The translations under genes were made by a program, and so were the position numbers. Below, one piece after another: positions 1 through 8,172 of a stretch of 18,732 bases of DNA. Each line of letters opens with the position of its first letter. Position 1 is the first letter of the stretch. The stretch spans positions 1 to 18,732 of the forward strand of contig CAKPPL010000016.1 in assembly GCA_934177555.1 (NCBI GenBank), read 5' to 3'. Source of the DNA: an uncultured Clostridia bacterium. GTDB taxonomy: Bacteria; Bacillota; Clostridia; TANB77; CAG-508. Under the pieces are notes generated by a model that searched no databases, was not told the origin of the DNA, and was given only the letters and a program-made list of their open reading frames with translations.

Positions 1-3
1 GTC

Positions 4-25
4 TTATAGTATGTGCATACTATAA
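4..25. repeat. Near-perfect palindrome at the left edge
   Basis: Two 10-nt arms (TTATAGTATG at 4-13 and CATACTATAA at 16-25) are exact reverse complements around a 2-nt centre. A run of six A lies at 24-29. On the minus strand the T-run comes before the palindrome and not after it, so it does not look like a terminator for the minus-strand gene to its right. It could be an operator, or a hairpin belonging to a gene beyond the left edge. Nothing in the window decides between these. Confidence 0.4.
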
Positions 26-59
26 AAAACTTCTTTCATGAGAGTTATTGTACTCTCAT
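24..59 (-). terminator. Possible terminator of the sipW/TasA-like unit
   Basis: Downstream of the TasA-like stop codon there is an 8-bp hairpin (ATGAGAGT at 38-45, ACTCTCAT at 52-59, 6-nt loop). On the minus strand a run of six T follows (complement of 24-29), but 8 nt separate the stem from it. That gap makes this a weak intrinsic terminator. Confidence 0.4.
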
Positions 60-62
60 ATT

Positions 63-629
63 TTATTTAGGTTGAACTTGTGTTGCAGTTAATTTTATAG
101 CACATACTGTTTGTGCTGCTTTTGTTGATTCTTCACCTATTTTTGTATCAGCTTTATCTACAGTTTCTACTTCACTATCTGCTTCATAATTCCATTTCCA
201 GTTTATTGTAACCTCTTTAGAACTTTTAGCTGCGATTTCTTCTGCTGAATTTCCTACAGTTGTTAATGTGAATTGTCCATTTTTAAATATAGTAGCAGAT
301 TGATCTGTTACTTCTGCTGAAATAGTTGCAGCTACATCACTGTTATTTGTAACAGTAATTGTAAAACTTCCTGCTGATCCTGGTTGGATGAATGCATTTG
401 CATTATCAGCTGATGTCATTGTTTTTGCTAAATCTATTGTAAAGTTTTCTGATAATGCATTTTCACCATTTTTGAAATCTATGTCCCATTTTGCAATAGT
501 TGCTGTACCTGTTCCAGACATTGATGTTGTATATTTAGCATATGTACCTGATAAAGCAATTAATGCTAACATTGTAAGTATTAATAGTAATACTACGATT
601 TTTGAAAGATTTGTGCTCTTTTTTGTCAT
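63..629 (-). CDS. TasA/camelysin-like secreted protein with SipW-type signal peptide
   Basis: A 188-residue exported protein. Residues 3-31 form a signal peptide: Lys-rich start, hydrophobic stretch at about 11-27, then SGTYA followed by KYTTS, which predicts cleavage after Ala31. This is the pattern seen in SipW-dependent substrates such as TasA and camelysin. The rest is rich in Thr, Ser, Ala and Asn with beta-strand-like stretches (for example FTITVTNNSDVAATI), as expected of the TasA/camelysin beta-sandwich. There are no metal-protease motifs, and the only cysteine is near the C-terminus. The start has a strong AAAGGAGGTG site and its ATG overlaps the TGA of the upstream signal peptidase gene by four bases (ATGA), so translation is probably coupled. 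Family knowledge suggests a cell-surface or matrix fibre protein; the exact role here is inferred. Confidence 0.8.
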   Translation of the reverse strand: MTKKSTNLSKIVVLLLILTMLALIALSGTYAKYTTSMSGTGTATIAKWDIDFKNGENALSENFTIDLAKTMTSADNANAFIQPGSAGSFTITVTNNSDVAATISAEVTDQSATIFKNGQFTLTTVGNSAEEIAAKSSKEVTINWKWNYEADSEVETVDKADTKIGEESTKAAQTVCAIKLTATQVQPK

Positions 630-1171
630 TTGTTTTTCACCTCCTTTGTCTTTTTGTTTTCATTTATGTATGTCACTATTTGCATGACAATCATAATAGC
701 TATTGGTATTGATAAACAAGAAACTATTCCTGTAGGTGTTTGCAAATACATTGCTACATTTCCAAGTCCTGAAATCTTAAATTGGTAAATGCCTTCAATC
801 TCATCTAATGAGACTGTATCTTGGTCTATATCATTATTATTATCACCTTTTGTATAAAAGATTTTGTTTCCGTCTTTTTCTTCAATTTTTACTATTCTAT
901 GTGTTATTACTGTTTCATCTTTTTTAAATGCTATTATGTCATTTTCTTTTATCTGGTTCTTGTCAACTGTTTTTATTACTGCTATATCTCCTGCATATAT
1001 TTGTGTTTCCATTGAACCTGATAAAACGATAAAAGGTTTCCATCCAAAAAAGCTTGGAACTTCATCTGGCTTTATATATGAATTTATTAGTATTACACTT
1101 GATATAAATAAAATTGGTATCATTATTATTATTGCTATTATATATATGACTTTTTTTATCTTTTCCAACAT
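626..1171 (-). CDS. sipW: SipW-type (ER-type) signal peptidase I
   Basis: A 181-residue membrane serine protease that removes signal peptides, most likely from the TasA-like protein encoded directly downstream. It has an N-terminal membrane helix (about residues 8-30), the nucleophile motif SGSME (Ser53), and THR with His91 where most bacterial leader peptidases have Lys. A KGDNN motif follows (Asp110), then a second membrane helix (about 147-168). A Ser/His arrangement with a C-terminal helix is typical of SipW and the eukaryotic or archaeal enzymes. I chose the ATG at 1171 because AAAGGAG lies just before it. An in-frame ATG at 1204 would add 11 residues, but it lacks a ribosome binding site and falls at the predicted transcription start. 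Confidence 0.88.
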   Translation of the reverse strand: MLEKIKKVIYIIAIIIMIPILFISSVILINSYIKPDEVPSFFGWKPFIVLSGSMETQIYAGDIAVIKTVDKNQIKENDIIAFKKDETVITHRIVKIEEKDGNKIFYTKGDNNNDIDQDTVSLDEIEGIYQFKISGLGNVAMYLQTPTGIVSCLSIPIAIMIVMQIVTYINENKKTKEVKNK

Positions 1172-1208
1172 CTTGTCTCCTTTTATTACTTTTTTCTTTA
1201 TCATTTTT

Positions 1209-1237
1209 ATAATATCAATAAATTTTTAGAAAATCAA
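1209..1237 (-). promoter_or_regulatory. Promoter of the sipW/TasA-like unit
   Basis: On the minus strand there is a -35 TTGATT (complement of 1232-1237), a 17-bp spacer and a -10 TATTAT (complement of 1209-1214, 5 of 6 to consensus). Transcription would begin near 1202, giving a leader of about 30 nt that contains the sipW ribosome binding site. The -35 overlaps the right arm of the hairpin that may end the suf-mnmA transcript. Confidence 0.6.
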
Positions 1238-1260
1238 GTATTTTTTTCAAAATATTTGAT
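1233..1260 (-). terminator. Probable terminator of the suf-mnmA operon
   Basis: ATCAAGTATTTT (1233-1244) and AAAATATTTGAT (1249-1260) pair over 12 positions with one G-U, around a 4-nt loop. They lie 12 bases past the mnmA stop. On the minus strand only a short T-run (TTTTCT) follows the stem, and the stem is AT-rich, so termination may be partial and some read-through into sipW is possible. Confidence 0.5.
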
Positions 1261-1271
1261 ACCAATTATTT

Positions 1272-2316
<1,045 letters not shown>

Positions 2317-2327
<11 letters not shown>

Positions 2328-2754
2328 TTTTATCTAATAAATCCTCCATTGTATGCCATGCTAATAATGCACACTTTACTCTTGCTGGCATATTTGATAC
2401 ATTTTTAAATGCTATTGCATCTTCTAATTTTTTTAATTCCTCTTCATCTTTAGTTTCTCTTTTTATCATTTCTATAAATGTCTTTATAATCTCTTTTGCT
2501 TGTTTTATATTTTTTCCTCGTAAAGTATCTATCATTATAGATGTTGATGCTTGTGATATTGCACATCCATGTCCAGTAAATGACATATCTTTAATTATAT
2601 CTCCATCTAATTTAACTTCTATTTCTATTTCATCTCCACAATTAGGATTATGTCCTTTTTCACATAAATCACATTTTTCTAGTTTTTTCTTGTTATATGA
2701 GTTCATACTATGTTCCATTATTAAATCATTATATAAATCATTTAATTCATCCAT
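2317..2754 (-). CDS. sufU: SufU, Fe-S scaffold / sulfur-transfer protein
   Basis: A 145-residue IscU-fold protein that accepts sulfane sulfur from SufS and passes it to the SufBCD scaffold. The zinc/sulfur ligands of SufU are in place: Cys39 and Asp41 in GHNPNCGDE, Cys64 in GHGCAIS, and Cys128 in ARVKCALLAW. The 18-21-residue insert before the last Cys that separates SufU from IscU is present (about 97-118, charged). There is an extra CxxC (Cys28, Cys31) just before the first ligand, which I do not recall in Bacillus SufU. The start has an AGGAG site 7 nt upstream. It lies 10 bases after sufS and overlaps mnmA. Confidence 0.93.
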
Positions 2755-2764
2755 GCTTTTTCTC

Positions 2765-3979
2765 CTATTTTATAATATATTTTTCAAACATTTCATATGC
2801 TTTTTTTAAAGCTTGTACTAATTTATCCACATCTTCTTTTGTGTTATAAATATAAAAACTTGCTCTACAAGTAGAATCTATTCCTAAAAATCTCATTAAT
2901 GGTTGTGCACAATGATTTCCTGAACGCACACATATATTATATGAATCTAATATACTTGCAACATCATGTGGATGTACTCCATTTATATTAAATGAAATTA
3001 CACTTGAATGATTTTCTTTATTTGGTGTAAAATATAATTTTAGAAATTCTAATTTTGATAATTCATTTCTTGCATATTCTAATATTTCATTTTCTCTTTT
3101 TTGAATTTCATCATATCCTATTTTTTGAATATAATCAATAGCAGCTCCTAACCCAACTACTCCTTCAACATTTTGTGTTCCTGCTTCAAATTTATTTGGT
3201 AATGGTGCAAATGTTGTTTCTTGTTCATACACATATTCTATCATATCTCCACCCATTAAAAATGGCCTCATTCTATTTAATATTTCTCTTTTTCCATATA
3301 ATACTCCTATTCCTAATGGCGCTAACATTTTATGACCTGAAAAAACCACAAAATCTGCATCTAATTCTTGTACATCTATTTTCATATGAGGTATACTTTG
3401 AGATGCATCTAATATTACTATAGCTCCTTGTTTATGTGCATATTTTATTATTTCTTTTACATTATTTATTGTTCCAAGTACATTTGATACATGTGTAATT
3501 CCTACAATTTTTGTTTTTTCCGTTATTTTGTTTTTTACTTCTTCCATTGATAATTCATATTCTTCGTTTATATACATATATTTAAGTATACTATCAGTCT
3601 TTTTAGTTACAAATTGCCATGGAACTAAATTAGAATGATGTTCCATTATTGAAATAACAACTTCATCTTCTTTTTTTAAGTTTTCTAATCCATATGAATA
3701 TGCAATTAAATTTAATGCTTCACTTGCATTTTTAGTAAATATAATTTCTTCTGGAAATCTTGAATTTATAAATTTAGAAATTTTATTTCTTGTATTCTCA
3801 TATTCTTCTGTTGCATCAACACTTAATGTATATGCTCCTCTATGTGGATTTGCATTATTTTTCTCATAAAATTCATCTATTGCTTTTATAACTTGAATAG
3901 GTTTTTGTGTTGTAGCTCCACTATCTAAATATGTTATATTTCTATTTTCAAAAATCGGAAAATCTTTTTTGATATCCAT
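2765..3979 (-). CDS. sufS: SufS cysteine desulfurase (class II, PLP-dependent)
   Basis: It converts L-cysteine to alanine and leaves a persulfide on its active-site cysteine for SufU and, probably, MnmA. The 404 residues are the usual length for group II NifS-like enzymes. Visible landmarks are TLDS-type N-terminal GATTQKP, the cofactor-stacking His pair in MEHHSNLVPW (about 113-115), Asp191 in DASQSIPH, the PLP-binding Lys217 in FSGHKMLAP, and the catalytic Cys357 in RSGNHCAQPLM. That RxGxHCAQP context is specific to SufS and not IscS. It starts one base after the sufD stop with GGAG upstream and is part of the seven-gene suf operon. Confidence 0.96.
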   Translation of the reverse strand: MDIKKDFPIFENRNITYLDSGATTQKPIQVIKAIDEFYEKNNANPHRGAYTLSVDATEEYENTRNKISKFINSRFPEEIIFTKNASEALNLIAYSYGLENLKKEDEVVISIMEHHSNLVPWQFVTKKTDSILKYMYINEEYELSMEEVKNKITEKTKIVGITHVSNVLGTINNVKEIIKYAHKQGAIVILDASQSIPHMKIDVQELDADFVVFSGHKMLAPLGIGVLYGKREILNRMRPFLMGGDMIEYVYEQETTFAPLPNKFEAGTQNVEGVVGLGAAIDYIQKIGYDEIQKRENEILEYARNELSKLEFLKLYFTPNKENHSSVISFNINGVHPHDVASILDSYNICVRSGNHCAQPLMRFLGIDSTCRASFYIYNTKEDVDKLVQALKKAYEMFEKYIIK

Positions 3980-3980
3980 A

Positions 3981-5021
3981 TTAGTCTAATCTCCTATCTA
4001 TTTCTTGTAATATTATTTCTTGTAATTTATCATCATTTATTCTTTCTATTATCTTATTAAAATTTGCTCTTACTATTAATTTTATTGCTTCTTTATAGCT
4101 TATCCCTCTACTCATAATATAAAATAAAGCTTCTTTTTCTGCTTTTCCTGATGCTGTTGAATGATTTCCTTCTACATCATCTTCTGTACATAATAACATT
4201 GGTAATGCTATTGATCTAGCATCATCAGATAATAGCATACAATATTCATTTTCATTTCCTTTTGCTTTTTTACATCCTTTTTTAAAGTCTATAGTTCCTT
4301 TAAAATTTTTCTTAGCTTTATCATTTAATGCTCCTTGAACATCTATATCAATTTCTGACTTTTCTCCTTTTAAGTGAGCAATATAATTTATGTCTTTTTT
4401 TTGTTCTTGTATTCCCAAATAAATAGTTTTTAAGTCATTTTTAGCTTCTTTTCCTATTATATTTGAATAATAATTTGATACACTATTTTGAGCTCCTATA
4501 TCAATTACAGTATACTTTACTTCACTTTTTTCTTCTATTTTATTTTCTATAGATTCAAAATTATTTGAACTATTATTCATCATATTTATTATACATATAT
4601 CAACTTTAGAGTTAGGTTTTGCATTAAGTCTTATAGCACCATTGTGGAAACATTTTTTATTGGTATCACTCTCATATTTTATAAGAATTTTAGTTTGTCC
4701 TTGTGCCATTATCTCTATATTATTTATTAAATTTAGATTATTGTCATCAAATTTATAATTTATTTGAATTTCTGATTTATTATCAGCATCTATTTTTATT
4801 TTATTATTAGCATTTTCTATTATATTTTTTTCTAATATGTTTCCTGTTCCGAATTCAAGTTTTAAATTTGATGTTTCTTCTGTTATTTTACTATTTTTAG
4901 AATTTATTTTTACATTTTGAAAATTTTGTACATTTTCAGGTATTTCTATATCTTCTAACTTTATATTATTTATTTGAAAATTTCTTGATGTTCTTACAGG
5001 TGTTTCATTTAATTTTAACAT
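3981..5021 (-). CDS. sufD: SufD, SufBCD scaffold subunit
   Basis: Subunit of the SufBC2D complex on which Fe-S clusters are built. At 346 residues it is shorter than the E. coli protein (about 420), and the N-terminal part is reduced and rich in Asn, Lys and Glu. The C-terminal beta-helix and helical core are recognisable: SDDARSIALPMLLCTEDDVEG, then GNHSTASG with His287 at the position of the conserved SufD histidine (His360 in E. coli), then AEKEALFYIMSRGISYKEA as in SufB. The beta-helix core has degenerate repeats. The start is one base after the sufB stop, so the two are probably translated together. Confidence 0.92.
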   Translation of the reverse strand: MLKLNETPVRTSRNFQINNIKLEDIEIPENVQNFQNVKINSKNSKITEETSNLKLEFGTGNILEKNIIENANNKIKIDADNKSEIQINYKFDDNNLNLINNIEIMAQGQTKILIKYESDTNKKCFHNGAIRLNAKPNSKVDICIINMMNNSSNNFESIENKIEEKSEVKYTVIDIGAQNSVSNYYSNIIGKEAKNDLKTIYLGIQEQKKDINYIAHLKGEKSEIDIDVQGALNDKAKKNFKGTIDFKKGCKKAKGNENEYCMLLSDDARSIALPMLLCTEDDVEGNHSTASGKAEKEALFYIMSRGISYKEAIKLIVRANFNKIIERINDDKLQEIILQEIDRRLD

Positions 5022-5022
5022 A

Positions 5023-6420
5023 TTATCCTATCGCTCCTTGTAATTCTAAATTAATTAAATTATTCATTTCAACTGCATATTCTATTGGTAATTCTTTTGA
5101 TATTGGATATGCAAATCCTCTAACAATCATTGCTTTTGCATCTTCTTCTGATAATCCTCTACTCATTAAATAAAATATTTCTTTATCACTTATTTTTCCT
5201 ATTGTAGCTTCATGAGAAAATTCAACTTCATCTGTTCTTATATCATTTACTGGTATAGTATCTGATTTTGAGATATCATCTAACATTAAAGATTCACAAC
5301 TTACACTACATTTTGATTTTCTAGCACTTTCTCCTATTCTAACTAATGCTCTATAAGTACAAGATCCTCCATCTTTTGATATTGATTTTGAATTTACTAC
5401 TGAAGATGTATTTGGAGCATTATGAATTACTTTAAATCCAGTATCTAAATTTTGACCTTTTCCTGCAAATGTTATTCCTGTATATTCTGTTTTTGCTCCT
5501 TCTCCATTTAGTATACTCATTGGATATAACATTGATATTTTTGAGCCAAATGAACCTGTTACCCAATCTATTTGTGCATTTTTTCCTACTATTGCCTTTT
5601 TTGTATTCAAATTCATCATATTTTTTGACCAATTTTCTATTGTAGAATATCTTAAATATGCATTATCTTTTACATATAATTCAACACATCCTGCATGTAG
5701 ATTAACTTTATTATATTTTGGTGCTGAACATCCCTCTATAAAATGTAAGCTTGCTCCTTCTTCTACAATTATTAAAGTATGTTCAAATTGGCCTGATTCT
5801 GGAGAATTTAATCTAAAATATGATTGTAATGGGAAATCTAGCTTTATTCCTTTTGGTATATATACAAATGATCCTCCTGACCATACTGCTGCATGTAATG
5901 CAACAAATTTATGATCATTTATTGGTACACATTTCATAAAATATTCTTTCACTATTTCTGGATATTCTCTTACAGCTGTTTCCATATCTGTATAAATTAC
6001 ACCTTGTTTTTTTAACTCTTCTTTCATACTGTGATATACAACTTCTGAATCGTATTGAGCTCCTACTCCTGCTAATGATTTTTTTTCTGCTTCCTGTATT
6101 CCTAATCTATCAAATGTATTTTTTATATCTTCTGGAACTTCTTCCCAACTTGAATTTAATTTTGTTTTTGGCTTTACATATGTTGCTATTTCATCCATTT
6201 TTAATTCAGATAAATCAGGTCCCCATGTTGGTAATTCTAATTTATTATATGTCTCTAATGCTTTTAATCTTATTTGTAACATCCAATCTGGTTCATTTTT
6301 CTTTTTAGATATTTCTCTTACAATCTCTTCATTTAAGCCTTTTTGCATCTTAAATTCATATTCATCTTTGTCTTTAATATCATATATATTTCTATTTATA
6401 TCTTTTATTTGAGTCTTCAT
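5023..6420 (-). CDS. sufB: SufB, SufBCD scaffold subunit
   Basis: The main cluster-building subunit of the SufBC2D complex. The 465 residues include the family core, for example WVTGSFGSKISMLYP, GKGQNLDTG, and the C-terminal EFSHEATIGKISDKEIFYLMSRG. Cys375 (SVSCESLML) and Glu404 (SHEAT) align, with a constant offset of 30, to E. coli Cys405 and Glu434, the residues implicated in cluster formation. Cys231 (EGCSAP) is also conserved. A ribosome binding site AAAGGAA precedes the start, 16 bases after sufC. Nothing is truncated. Confidence 0.97.
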   Translation of the reverse strand: MKTQIKDINRNIYDIKDKDEYEFKMQKGLNEEIVREISKKKNEPDWMLQIRLKALETYNKLELPTWGPDLSELKMDEIATYVKPKTKLNSSWEEVPEDIKNTFDRLGIQEAEKKSLAGVGAQYDSEVVYHSMKEELKKQGVIYTDMETAVREYPEIVKEYFMKCVPINDHKFVALHAAVWSGGSFVYIPKGIKLDFPLQSYFRLNSPESGQFEHTLIIVEEGASLHFIEGCSAPKYNKVNLHAGCVELYVKDNAYLRYSTIENWSKNMMNLNTKKAIVGKNAQIDWVTGSFGSKISMLYPMSILNGEGAKTEYTGITFAGKGQNLDTGFKVIHNAPNTSSVVNSKSISKDGGSCTYRALVRIGESARKSKCSVSCESLMLDDISKSDTIPVNDIRTDEVEFSHEATIGKISDKEIFYLMSRGLSEEDAKAMIVRGFAYPISKELPIEYAVEMNNLINLELQGAIG

Positions 6421-6436
6421 TACAGTTCCTTTCTTA

Positions 6437-7174
6437 TTAGTTTTTGTATTGTGAATAACCTTTTTCTTCTATTTCTCTTGCTAATTCTTGTCCACCTGTT
6501 TTTACAATTTTACCATCTACTAATATATGAACATAATCCACTTTTAAATTTTCTAATATTTTTGTATTATGTGTAATTATTAATACTGCATTTTTGTCAT
6601 TTTTGTACATGCTTATTCCCTTTGATACAGTTTTTATAGCATCTACATCTAGTCCTGAGTCTGTTTCATCTAATATTGAAAGTTTTGGCTCTAAGACTAA
6701 CATTTGTAAAATTTCATTTTTCTTTTTCTCTCCACCTGAAAATCCTACATTTAAATTTCTATCTATTAATTTAGGATTCATATTTAATTCTTCCATATAT
6801 TTTTGAACTTGTTCTTTAAATTGAAATACTTTTACTGGTTGTTCTGTTATTTTATTTTTAGCATATTTCAAAAAGTTCATTACAGATATTCCTGGTATTT
6901 CTTCTGGTGATTGAAATGACATAAATATTCCTTTTTTTGCTATTTTATCTGTTGTTTCTTGATTTATATTTTCACCCTCAAATTCTACTGTTCCACTTAT
7001 TTTTGTATATTCTGGATTATTTAATATTACATTTGCTAAAGTTGATTTTCCTGCTCCATTTGGTCCCATTATTACATGTATTTCTCCTGCATTTATATTT
7101 AGGTTTAATCCTTTTAATATTTCTTTTTCCCCTGCATTAACAAATAAATTATCAATTTTTAGTAAATTACTCAA
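6437..7174 (-). CDS. sufC: SufC, Fe-S assembly ATPase
   Basis: The soluble ABC-type ATPase of the SufBC2D complex; ATP binding drives shape changes in SufB/SufD during cluster assembly. In 245 residues it shows Walker A GPNGAGKST (37-45, Lys43), Q-loop Gln88 in SFQSPEEIPG, signature FSGGEKKKNEI (from 145), Walker B LSILDE (165-170), D-loop DSGLD, and switch His202 in ITHNT. The SFQSPEEIPG and FSGGEKK wording is typical of SufC and sets it apart from transporters. It begins two bases after the stop of the upstream regulator, so regulator and suf genes share one transcript. Confidence 0.97.
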   Translation of the reverse strand: MSNLLKIDNLFVNAGEKEILKGLNLNINAGEIHVIMGPNGAGKSTLANVILNNPEYTKISGTVEFEGENINQETTDKIAKKGIFMSFQSPEEIPGISVMNFLKYAKNKITEQPVKVFQFKEQVQKYMEELNMNPKLIDRNLNVGFSGGEKKKNEILQMLVLEPKLSILDETDSGLDVDAIKTVSKGISMYKNDKNAVLIITHNTKILENLKVDYVHILVDGKIVKTGGQELAREIEEKGYSQYKN

Positions 7175-7176
7175 TT

Positions 7177-7638
7177 TTATTTTCCTCCTTGTTTTGTTTT
7201 TAATACTTTTCTATTACAGTTTCTGCATTTTTCTTTATTTATATCATAATCACAATTTAATTCATAAATTCCTAGTATTTTATGTACATATTTTGTTAGT
7301 GAATTTAGCGTTTTATCATTTAATACAGATTTTACCTTTATTGCTTCTTCTTGTGCATCTTCTTTTGGAATTTCTAAGATTTCTGTTAAAAATACATAAA
7401 CAATATCATATGCTTCTAATATCTTTTTAGCTAATTCTTCTCCTTTTAATGTTAAATTAATTTCTCCATATGCTTCATATTCTATCAATTCTTCTGATTT
7501 TAATGATTTCAATGCTCTGTTTACACTTGGTTTGGATAACTGCATTTTATTAGCAATTTTAGTTACTTGTATCTTTTCATTATTATTTTTTAATATGTAT
7601 ATTGTTTTTAAATATTCTTCTAAAGAATTACTTAACAT
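7177..7638 (-). CDS. DtxR/MntR-fold regulator with C-terminal Cys triad, probable suf operon repressor
   Basis: A 153-residue winged-helix protein opening with SLEEYLKTIYIL, the helix that begins DtxR/MntR repressors. A helix-turn-helix follows at about 24-50 (VTKIANKMQLSKPSVNRALK), then a wing (LTLKGEEL) and a dimerisation helix region (72-125). Aligned from memory with B. subtilis MntR, the metal ligands Asp8, Glu11, His77, Glu99, Glu102 and His103 become Glu8, Lys11, Tyr/Asp, Ile, Lys and Ser, so the manganese site looks lost. The tail instead has Cys129, Cys138 and Cys141 (C-x8-C-x2-C), the only cysteines in the protein. The ATG at 7638 has AAAGGAG before it. An in-frame start at 7815 would run through the promoter and is unlikely. 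Its place as first gene of suf, two bases before sufC, suggests an Fe-S or metal-sensing repressor of the operon. Family placement is fairly sure; the sensing role is inference. Confidence 0.85.
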   Translation of the reverse strand: MLSNSLEEYLKTIYILKNNNEKIQVTKIANKMQLSKPSVNRALKSLKSEELIEYEAYGEINLTLKGEELAKKILEAYDIVYVFLTEILEIPKEDAQEEAIKVKSVLNDKTLNSLTKYVHKILGIYELNCDYDINKEKCRNCNRKVLKTKQGGK

Positions 7639-7653
7639 CTCTTTCTCCTTTTT

Positions 7654-7669
7654 GTTAGTTTCGGCTAAC
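7654..7669. promoter_or_regulatory. Putative operator 1 of the suf operon
   Basis: On the minus strand GTTAGCCGAAACTAAC is an inverted repeat (GTTAG, 6 nt, CTAAC). It abuts the -10 box and covers the likely transcription start. The half-site resembles the GTTAG half of the known DtxR/IdeR box, but the spacing differs. A second copy lies at 7690-7705. Confidence 0.6.
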
Positions 7670-7698
7670 ATTATATAATTTTTTAGATTGTTTGTCAA
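7670..7698 (-). promoter_or_regulatory. Consensus promoter of the regulator-suf-mnmA operon
   Basis: The minus strand has TTGACA (complement of 7693-7698), 17 bp, then TATAAT (complement of 7670-7675), a perfect match to the vegetative sigma factor consensus. Transcription would begin near 7663 with a leader of about 25 nt holding AAAGGAG. So strong a promoter implies that the operon needs repression, which fits the operator-like repeats touching both boxes. Confidence 0.85.
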
Positions 7699-7705
7699 GG
7701 CTAAC
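7690..7705. promoter_or_regulatory. Putative operator 2 of the suf operon
   Basis: On the minus strand GTTAGCCTTGACAAAC repeats the design of the first operator: GTTAG, 6 nt, then CAAAC in place of CTAAC (one mismatch). The -35 hexamer lies inside it. The two sites share GTTAGCC in the same orientation, and their centres are 36 bp apart. Confidence 0.5.
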
Positions 7706-7801
7706 TCTCTACTTTTCTTCTTATTTTGGTATATTTCTACTAATTTATACATTTTATGCAGCAAAATCACTATATGATTAATTATATTTTTTGAAAAACT
7801 C

Positions 7802-7830
7802 TTGCCAAAATTCAACTTGTATGATATAAT
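7802..7830 (+). promoter_or_regulatory. Promoter of rpsT
   Basis: TTGCCA (7802-7807), 17 bp, then TATAAT (7825-7830), with a TG one base before the -10 (extended -10). Transcription would begin near 7837, about 37 nt before the rpsT start codon. It diverges from the suf promoter, about 100 bp away. Confidence 0.75.
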
Positions 7831-7873
7831 TGTATGCGTTATAGTTTATTTTACTAAGAGGAGGTGCACTTAT

Positions 7874-8140
7874 ATGCCAAATATTAAATCAGCAAAAAAG
7901 AGAGTTAAAATTATTGAGAAAAAAACATTAAGAAATAATATGATTAAAACTGGATATAAATCAGCTGTTAAAAAATTTGAAGAAGCTATTTCTAATGGTA
8001 ACACAGAAGAAGCTAAAGTTTTATTAGCACAAGCTACAAAGAAAATAGATCAAGCTTGCACAAAAGGTGTTATTGTAAAAAATACAGCATCTAGAAAAAA
8101 ATCTAGATTATCAAAAAAATTAAACGCTGCTTTAGCATAA
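7874..8140 (+). CDS. rpsT: 30S ribosomal protein S20
   Basis: An 88-residue basic protein that binds 16S rRNA early in assembly of the small subunit. The start MPNIKSAKKRVKI, the helix-rich Lys/Ala composition, and the C-terminal GVIVKNTASRKKSRLSKKLNAAL are the classic S20 pattern (helices around 5-40 and 45-85). The ATG at 7874 has AGGAGGTG (7859-7866) 7 nt before it. The frame is open for 24 further codons upstream, but these lie across the promoter. It is a single-gene unit with its own promoter and terminator, lying between two minus-strand operons. Confidence 0.97.
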   Translation: MPNIKSAKKRVKIIEKKTLRNNMIKTGYKSAVKKFEEAISNGNTEEAKVLLAQATKKIDQACTKGVIVKNTASRKKSRLSKKLNAALA

Positions 8141-8167
8141 AAAAATCGCTCATTCAAGCGATTTTTT
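8140..8167. terminator. Bidirectional terminator between rpsT and the radA-disA-cyclophilin operon
   Basis: AAAAAATCGCT (8140-8150) and AGCGATTTTTT (8157-8167) are perfect reverse complements around a 6-nt loop. The stem has a GC core and a T-run on each strand, so it can stop rpsT transcription from the left and the cyclophilin transcript from the right. Confidence 0.85.
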
Positions 8168-8172
8168 TATTT

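Noticed and set aside
1172..1204. Longer N-terminus for the signal peptidase
   Set aside because: The upstream ATG lacks a ribosome binding site and lies at the predicted transcription start; AAAGGAG supports the ATG at 1171.
7639..7815. Longer N-terminus for the suf regulator (start at 7815, 59 extra residues)
   Set aside because: It would run across the consensus promoter and operators and has no ribosome binding site, while the ATG at 7638 has AAAGGAG and begins exactly at the DtxR-type helix.
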